A stretch of DNA of 64,000 nucleotides from assembly GCF_018873765.1 (NCBI RefSeq), contig NC_057925.1, positions 48,682,010-48,746,009 on the forward strand, written 5' to 3'. Of this stretch, positions 57,500 to 64,000 are shown piece by piece. Origin of the DNA: Telopea speciosissima (taxonomy: Eukaryota > Streptophyta > Magnoliopsida > Proteales > Proteaceae). Position 1 is the first letter of the stretch, and each line of letters opens with the position of its first letter. The position numbers were made by a program, and so were the translations under genes. The notes beneath the pieces are model-generated. The model worked only from the letters and a program-made list of their open reading frames with translations. It searched no databases and was not told where the DNA came from.

Positions 57500-58640
57500 T
57501 TCAAATTGCTGTTAGGAAACCATCATGGTAAGAGCCTTGTACAACAGTATATCATTACAACTTAATTGTTGCAGGAGCCCAGGAGTGCTCCCATCACAAG
57601 ATGATGCCAGGAGTCGAATCTTTCCTTGGCAAGAGGTGCCAAGTGGTAAAAGCCTCTGTGCCTACATTACAGGGCTGATTCCTTCCCTGGTAATTTGGGA
57701 GTTATGGAAAGAAAGGAACAACAAAAGGCACGGAGAAAAAATGCGAGCTGCTGGTTCTGTTATTGAGAGCATTGAAGCCTGGATGAAAGACGTATATTCC
57801 TTATCCTCCCAAGTTTAGGTGCTCGGATTCTCATAGGGAAGTATTAATTCTTCAATGTTTGGGCTTATCGGCTCCTCCTTTTAGATTGAAGCGTCATCTC
57901 TCTGTTTATTGGTGTCCCCCCTTCGTCACGGTTAAGCTCAATGTGGATGGTGCTTGTAGGGGTAATCCTGGTATAGGAGGGGGTGGAGGGGTTATCAGAG
58001 ACAAGGAGGGTGTTGTTTTGGCAGCCATCTCCAACTTTTATGGTGATTGCACTAACTCGGTTGCTGAGTTGAAAGCTTTGAGAGATGGCTTGAAGCTGTG
58101 CCATGATTTAGGCCTCACAGATTTTATGGTCAACTTAGATTCTGCTACCACAGTAAGAATGATTAACCAAAAGAGGTGCAACCTATGGAGGCGATGGTAC
58201 TGGTTCCGGGAGTTGATGGTATTGTTGCATTCTACTCGACCTCTAATATCCTTTGCTTATAGGGAAAGTACCAGGGCAGCCGATTGGCTAGCCAACTTAG
58301 CTTATGATACAGGGGCTTCTATCGTTTCCACTATGGCAGCCAACCATCGGGGGATGTGCAACGTATTCTTCGGGAAGACAGTGTTGGTTTGCCTTTAGGC
58401 TATGTTTGGTTGGCAAGAAATGGATAGAAAAGAAATGAAAAAAATTCATTTTTTTTTTAATTTGAGGAGAGAGATAGACACATAAATCAATCATTGTCTC
58501 TATCCCTCTCCTCAAATTTAAAAAGAAATTGAATTTTTTCCTTTTCTTTTCTATCCATTTGTTGTCAACCAAACATAGCCTAAGGGGAGTTGGGTCGGAC
58601 TGCAATTAGTGAGGTTAGTCCTCAATTCTGACCGGATTGT
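57500..58640 (+). pseudogene. LINE 3' end with RNase H domain, interrupted by a MITE
   Basis: 57660-57820 codes the LINE C-terminal region before RNase H (IPSLVIWELWKERNNKRHG). 57859-58350 codes an RVT_3-type RNase H (LNVDGACRGNPGIGGGGGVI, then SVAELKALRDGL, NLDSATTV, RESTRAADWLANLAY), with the D, E, D catalytic residues visible. A frame change near 58345 and a MITE at 58395 break the C-terminus; beyond the MITE the frame resumes (GELGRTAISEVSPQF) and stops near 58632. Endonuclease and reverse transcriptase are absent, as in 5'-truncated LINE insertions. Confidence 0.82.
58395..58583. mobile_element. MITE, 189 bp, inside LINE RNase H tail
   Basis: The termini TTAGGCTATGTTTGGTTGGC and, inverted, TTAGGCTATGTTTGGTTGAC are nearly identical. 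The interior arms (TTTGAGGAGAGAGATAGA / CTCTCCTCAAATTT) also pair. The site triplet TTA suggests PIF/Harbinger or Tourist. Confidence 0.85.
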
Positions 58641-60700
58641 GGATGCGAAAGGACACTCTTTCTTTCTTGTGGTGGAACCTGACATTCATCCTCCTAGAAG
58701 TGATTATCGCCAAAACAAGAAATAGAAATTTGGAATTTATGCCCTATCCCTTTTGCCATATCATTCTTCTACGAGGTAGGGTGGCTTGCAGCATTGCCTC
58801 ACAAGAGGCACGTCCCAAGTTCTAGTTATATTGCTTATTTGCATGCACCTTAAAAGACAAACAACAAACTTCCATTGATGAGTTTTGATTTGCATGTATA
58901 TAGTATCTTGTGTGATATATGATGGGATATAAGTTGGAAGACTTCATTTTAATTAATTTGTACTGTATATGCTATTATTATGTTCATCAAATGATTTCCT
59001 GTGTCCAATGGAGGGGTGAGATGGGGAAGGCAGTGTTAGAATAACAACGCCTAGAATGATGATTTTGCAAAAAAACAAACGAAGAGAAAGAGAAGAACAA
59101 GCACACAAGACAAGATTTACATGGTTCACCCCTAAGAAGGAAGGCTAAATCCACGACCAAGAGATAGAACGATCCACTACTTTTGTGAAGCAAAATACAA
59201 ACCCTCACCCACACATCTTTCAAAGAGATAACAACATTATATAAGAAAATCCGAACCCAGAAAGTACAAAACTACCCCTAGAGACCCACCCAGTTTGATT
59301 CGGAATTGAACCAAGTCAACCAACATATGTCGACATACATATCAAATTGAAGATTTCGACGAGCTTTACAGGTATGTGTGCACTTTTGGCCATTCTGGCT
59401 CGTTTCGAAGGCGAAATCAGGCTTCACCAATAACAGGTAAGGGGTCATTTCCGTAGGGGGTGAGAGAGAGAGAGACCTAGGCTGGGCACAACGCCGGCGT
59501 GCTATATGCCTATATTTTTGCTCCCAAATGTTAAAACATGAATTGTATTAAAATTTTATTAAAAATGTACTATATTATTATTTACCAAAAAGAAGTATTT
59601 TATTATTACCATGTTTGTTTTTTAAGCCGATTTTTTATAGGGATTTTATTATTGAAGTCCAAGCTAGTTTAGTACTCTTATGTATTTGCATTCCTTTAAT
59701 TATTGTTATACACATGTACATATTCTTATTTTATTTTTGAAGATATAGTCAAAGTAGTTAGAAGGAAAGTTTGTACTAGGAACTTTTCATATATATAACT
59801 GCTTTAATATTGTCATGTGGATAGATGATGTGGTAATTCTGATAATTGAATAGAAAGTTCTTGGTCTGAATTAGTCATGTATCAAATTTCATGGCCAAAT
59901 CCAATCAAGTATCCTCCCATGTATTGGCATGCATCCCAATATATATTCATACATATTCATGGAACTCCTAGTACTATTGTTCACTCTCTCACAACCTTGA
60001 ATTTTGAAAGCTCCGTTGAACATGGATATTTAGCTCATGATATCGGTTGACGGCGATATGGATACTGAACCACTACGTATAAGACATAGCAGCCCGATTC
60101 TCATGGTTTTAAGTATCATTTTTTGTTCGGAATTGACAATATCGGTAATAGAACCGATATTGTGACTAGTATTGGTCTATATCGTCGTATCATATGGTTT
60201 GACCCTCAAAGATACCAATGCCATACCCTTTGGACTAAGGTTATTTATGAGATTTCATAACCGTGTCAATGACCCATATTGGATTGGTATCGATATCAGT
60301 TTTGGCTGATATGATACATATCGGCCGATACTAAACTGATAGCTAAAACCTTGCAGATTCTTGATAAAAAACAAAATGAACTGAGTTTCCCTCCACCTAT
60401 GGTTAATGGGATCCCATTCACCACCGGGCAGGAGAAGGGGGAGAGGGTATCAAGAGGGTATTTGGGGAACATTCTAAAACCCTATATGAGTTTGTAAACC
60501 CTAGGATAACCGATGAACCGTCTTCTGTAGGTGGGGGAAAAATAGTCCAAAACACTATTATTTTTTTAGAAGAATCATACCCATACAGTCATAGCGGGAG
60601 CCTCATTTACCCTTTGTCCGTACTGTTACACCAAATCCAAACCCATTTCAGACCCACAAATCACTGACCGTCCAAGGTAACAGCTGTCAATAAGATACAA
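58641..60700. other. Intergenic DNA with old repeat remnants
   Basis: 59034-59330 has LTR-like sequence (TGTTAGAATAACAACG, ACATGGTTCACCCC) without a partner. 60020-60360 is rich in GATATCGG/CCGATAT strings in both orientations, like a decayed foldback element. 60575-60615 holds CATAGCGGGAGCCTCATTTACCC, reminiscent of a SINE tail. No gene seen. Confidence 0.45.
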
Positions 60701-60747
60701 AATCTAGGACTAACAGAAGCTTCGGCGACCCACCGCTTCATAAACCA

Positions 60748-60753
60748 CACGTG
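60748..60753. promoter_or_regulatory. G-box CACGTG upstream of LecRK-S.7
   Basis: Palindromic CACGTG in context CCACACGTGGGTG, 336 bp before the kinase ATG. This is a bZIP/bHLH-type site; its use here is inference. Confidence 0.3.
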
Positions 60754-61088
60754 GGTGCACATGGGACTTGAGTTTTTGTGGGCCCGTATTATTGTTTTAA
60801 TACAAGCATCACAAAATTCTGTGTCCTTCTTTCTTACTAACCGTTACAAACCCTACTTTTCAAAGGACCCCAAGCGCCCATTCCGACCGTTTAAAACCCA
60901 TTTCCTAAGACCAAAGATTCCTACCACGATTCCCACTACTTTTAACCGTATTCACTTCCTCCGTCGTCTTCTTCCCTCTTTCAAATCCATCCTTACTTCC
61001 AATTCACAAACTTCTGTAACCTGCGCCAAGAACCCTGCAACTTCGTCTCACAGCATTCGAACTTCCCTTCCATTCTTGAGCTATCTTT

Positions 61089-63152
61089 ATGGCTAGAAAG
61101 GCAAGGCTCACCATGAGTTCAACAACGCCAGGTAAAATTATTCTTTTTTTGTCCTTATTCGTCTTCTTTTACAAATTTTCGACCGTTCCGATAGCCGTTG
61201 CCGAGAATGTTAGGTTCGACTTCTCTTCTTTCGGTATTAGGAATCTCACTCTCCTCGGCGACTCTTACCTCAGAGATGGTGTTGTAGGCCTTACCCGAGA
61301 GCTTAGTGTCCCTACTTCCAGCTCCGGAAGTGTTATCTGCAATTTACCGATTTCCTTCTTTGATCCTGAGACCAATAGCTCAGCTTCTTTTTCTACCAGA
61401 TTCTCTTTCGCGATTACCAACGTCAGTCCGAGCTCATATGGTGATGGGTTGGCGTTCTTCCTGTCCCCTGATAATCAGACTCTTGGAAGCCCAGGTGGGT
61501 TTCTAGGTCTTGTTAATTCTTCTCAGATGACCAAGAATAGTTTTGTTGCTGTGGAATTCGACACTCGTTTGGATCCCCAATTCAATGATCCAAGCAACAA
61601 CCACATTGGGTTGGATATTAACAGCCTAAATTCAATCAAGGTGGAAGACCCCACTTTGAGTGGTATTGATCTTAAGAGTGGTAATTGGATCACGGCATGG
61701 ATTGATTACAAAGACGATCAGAAGAAGTTGAATGTCTGGATGAATTATTCAAGTTCCAAACCAGAGAAACCAATGCTTTCGGTGGACATTGACCTCTCTA
61801 AATATCTCGCGGAAACCATGTACGCGGGGTTCTCGGCATCTACTGAGGGTAGCACAGAGGTTCATCTGATCAAGGAGTGGACCTTCCAGACTTTTGGATT
61901 CCAACCTGTGAAACCACATTCTCCGCCTCAGAATGAGTCTGATAACTCGAAGACTTATGGCATTCCAATAATTCCTATCTCTAATTCCACCAACAAAACC
62001 CAAAAAAATCTTGGTTTGGGCCTTGGAATTCCTGGTACAGCTTTATTTTTTGTAGTTGGCATGGTGTTTGGCTGGATAACTGTTAGGAAATGGAACATCA
62101 TTGGGACAGATGCTAGCTTCAAACAAGAGCTTTTGAAAGGCCCGAGAGAATTCGGTTACAGAGAGATAAAAGCTGCGACAAAAGGGTTTTGTCCCAGCCG
62201 AGTCCTTGGCCATGGAGCATTTGGAACCGTTTACAAAGCTTGTTTTCTCGGTTCAGGAACTATTTCTGCAGTTAAAAGATCAAAACATTCTCACGAATGT
62301 CTAACCGAATTCCGTGCTGAACTCTCCATAATAGCTAGTTTGAGGCACAGGAATCTAGTTCAGCTTCAGGGTTGGTGTGCTGAGAAGGGTGAGTTATTGC
62401 TAGTCTATGAATTCATGCCTAATGGGAGCCTTGATAGCATCCTGTATCAAGAACCTGACGAGGGTGTCTCACTAAATTGGTCCCAAAGATACAACATTGC
62501 ATTGGGGATTGGATCTGTTCTGGCTTACTTACACCAGGAATGTGAGCAGCAAGTCATCCACAGAGATATAAAGACCAGTAATATATTGCTGGATGGAAAC
62601 TTCAATCCAAGGCTTGGAGATTTTGGCCTTGCAAGGCTCATGGAGCATGACAAGAGCCCTGTTTCAAGTCTAACAGCTGGGACAATGGGATATCTTGCTC
62701 CTGAGTATCTTCAATATGGAAAAGCAACTGAAAAGACAGATGTTTTCAGTTTCGGTGTGGTTATACTTGAAGTGGCCTGTGGGAGGAGGCCTATAGAGAA
62801 AGATGTAAATAACCATAAGGTGGTTAATTTGGTGGATTGGGTTTGGGGTTTGCACTCCAAAGATAACCTTAATGAAGCAGCAGACAAGAGGTTGAATGGG
62901 GAATTTAAGGAGGAGGAAATGAGGAAGTTGTTGCTTGTGGGTCTGAGTTGTGCAAACCCAGATTGCAAGGATAGACCTTCAATGAGAAGAGTCTTCCAGA
63001 TCCTTAATGGTGAGGCAGAGCTTCCACTTGTTCCAAAGATGAAACCAAGTATTACTTTCTCAAGCAGCTTGCTATTGAGCCTCGAAGATATCATTTCTGA
63101 GTCTGAAGAGAGCAAGGCACCTAGCCGTTTGAATGAGATCATAATCAACTGA
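61089..63152 (+). CDS. LECRKS7: L-type lectin-domain receptor kinase S.7
   Basis: 687 residues in a single exon, as usual for this family. Signal peptide about 1-38 (hydrophobic core, cleavage after AVA). Legume-lectin domain about 40-272 with GDGLAFFLSPDN and a metal-site region AVEFDTRLDPQFNDPSNNH. Transmembrane segment about 308-332. Kinase domain about 365-640: glycine loop GHGAFGTV 374-381, Lys396, HRD 491-493, DFG 511-513, APE 537-539, so it should be active. The string CEQQVIHRDIKTSNI, the tail VPKMKP and SLEDIISESEE, and the lectin part VGLTRELSVP are what I recall of Arabidopsis LecRK-S.7. Members act at the plasma membrane; rice members of this clade are needed for pollen wall development (from memory). 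The first ATG is kept because it gives the signal peptide; Met9 is possible. GGTAAG just after the stop hints at a 3' UTR intron. Confidence 0.93.
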   Translation: MARKARLTMSSTTPGKIILFLSLFVFFYKFSTVPIAVAENVRFDFSSFGIRNLTLLGDSYLRDGVVGLTRELSVPTSSSGSVICNLPISFFDPETNSSASFSTRFSFAITNVSPSSYGDGLAFFLSPDNQTLGSPGGFLGLVNSSQMTKNSFVAVEFDTRLDPQFNDPSNNHIGLDINSLNSIKVEDPTLSGIDLKSGNWITAWIDYKDDQKKLNVWMNYSSSKPEKPMLSVDIDLSKYLAETMYAGFSASTEGSTEVHLIKEWTFQTFGFQPVKPHSPPQNESDNSKTYGIPIIPISNSTNKTQKNLGLGLGIPGTALFFVVGMVFGWITVRKWNIIGTDASFKQELLKGPREFGYREIKAATKGFCPSRVLGHGAFGTVYKACFLGSGTISAVKRSKHSHECLTEFRAELSIIASLRHRNLVQLQGWCAEKGELLLVYEFMPNGSLDSILYQEPDEGVSLNWSQRYNIALGIGSVLAYLHQECEQQVIHRDIKTSNILLDGNFNPRLGDFGLARLMEHDKSPVSSLTAGTMGYLAPEYLQYGKATEKTDVFSFGVVILEVACGRRPIEKDVNNHKVVNLVDWVWGLHSKDNLNEAADKRLNGEFKEEEMRKLLLVGLSCANPDCKDRPSMRRVFQILNGEAELPLVPKMKPSITFSSSLLLSLEDIISESEESKAPSRLNEIIIN

Positions 63153-64000
63153 GGTAAGCTCCACTGATTTCTTATTTAAACAAAGTGATGCTGGATTTTA
63201 GTAGCTCTTATTATAGTTATAGTTTTGAATCTCTTTTGTTTGATAATTAATGACTTGTCTCCTGAGCTAAATTAATCTAATTGCATGTTACAGATAGCCC
63301 AGTTATTCTACTTATTGAACTAACTTCCATTTAGAAATTTGCAGTTAATCCTGAATATGATAAGTTGCCTCCGCACATGTACACTGAAACTCTGCTTCCA
63401 TCTTAGTTAAAGCTTCTATTGTTCACAACAGTGATCTGGCAACTGGAACCTTTTAGTCTAAGACCAGAATTAACCCCACAATACTCCATGATAATGAAGA
63501 GCCTTAGCTTAAAGATTACATGGTATATTTCTGCTATTGGAACCAAAGAAAGTTCTGCAAATGATTTGGACTCTGTGTTTCTCCTTTGTACAGACTCAGA
63601 CGAGGTTCATCCAGAAGAAAGTTGGGAGTTGTTAAAAGCAACAATATCTCGCAGTCTTTATTGTCTTCTAATGAAACCACAACTGAAATTCTAAGCCACA
63701 GCAGCAAGGATCGGAATAAACTGGAACTGAGAGGATAGGTGTGCTTGTCTTTTTCTGTTTCTTTTACTCTTATTTTTCTCTTGCTATTTTTTCATTCTTT
63801 ATTTATATTTGTAAAAGACAAGTATGTGGCCTTTTCTGTTATCATAGTCAAAAGTGCCTCTTGGGATGATTCGTTCTCCTTGCTTCTATACTTGAGCATG
63901 TTTCTACAATAAGAAAGACAACTTGCAAATACAGAAAAGTAAGTGCTGTTTGAGTCTACATGTTTGACAGCAAATCTTGCAGTTCTTGGATTTTTGTGGA
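63153..64000 (+). other. LecRK-S.7 3' flank, probable UTR with intron
   Basis: The sequence after the stop starts AGGTAAGCT, a good donor, and an acceptor-like TTTGTACAG lies at 63585-63593, so a 3' UTR intron is plausible. No further coding gene is recognised before the window ends. Confidence 0.4.

Overview
The window is nuclear DNA of a flowering plant. The evidence is plant-only gene families (DYW-type PPR protein, L-type lectin receptor kinase, plant INCENP), GT-AG introns of up to about 11 kb, a eukaryotic tRNA-Thr, copia LTR retrotransposons primed by initiator tRNA-Met, TRIMs, MITEs, a LINE end and an Au-like SINE. I cannot name the species. The gene set fits a eudicot or an early-diverging angiosperm with AT-rich, repeat-dense intergenic DNA.

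Genes. (1) 967-20136, plus strand: the last six exons of a SIRT6-like NAD-dependent deacetylase, orthologous to Arabidopsis SRT1. Its catalytic half lies upstream of the window. (2) 23192-24973, minus strand: an intronless DYW-class PPR protein, with a tRNA-Thr(CGU) gene just 5' of it. (3) 37545-54897, plus strand: a nine-exon plant INCENP (WYRD), the chromosomal passenger scaffold. I assembled it by splice phase into an unbroken 1,841-residue frame ending in the Aurora-binding IN-box. (4) 61089-63152, plus strand: an intact single-exon L-type lectin receptor kinase of the LecRK-S.7 type. From memory, the Arabidopsis counterparts of genes 1, 3 and 4 are At5g55760, At5g55820 and At5g55830, so the window appears to keep an old syntenic block.

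Mobile DNA. One SRT1 intron (3989-15138) holds two related copia elements: a younger plus-strand copy (8669-14370, 5-bp TSD, nearly identical LTRs) inserted into the gag of an older minus-strand copy. Further SRT1 introns hold a hAT-like foldback element and a third copia fragment. Between SRT1 and the PPR gene lies a decayed antisense copy of LecRK-S.7 that has folded part of the kinase sequence into a hairpin. Between the PPR gene and INCENP there is a duplicated TRIM cluster, a 684-bp hAT-like element, and a nest of insertions (a Tourist-like MITE split by a 4.3-kb PIF/Harbinger-like element that contains a solo LTR and a Mutator-like element). INCENP introns carry MITEs, a degraded LTR element, dispersed repeats and a SINE. 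A LINE 3' end interrupted by a MITE lies between INCENP and LecRK-S.7.

The genes do not form one pathway. SRT1 acts on chromatin, INCENP on chromosome segregation, the PPR protein on organelle RNA, and LecRK-S.7 in plasma-membrane signalling. The least expected signal is the antisense LecRK-S.7 pseudogene with a foldback at 21254-21322, which has the form expected of a young small-RNA locus derived from its target gene.
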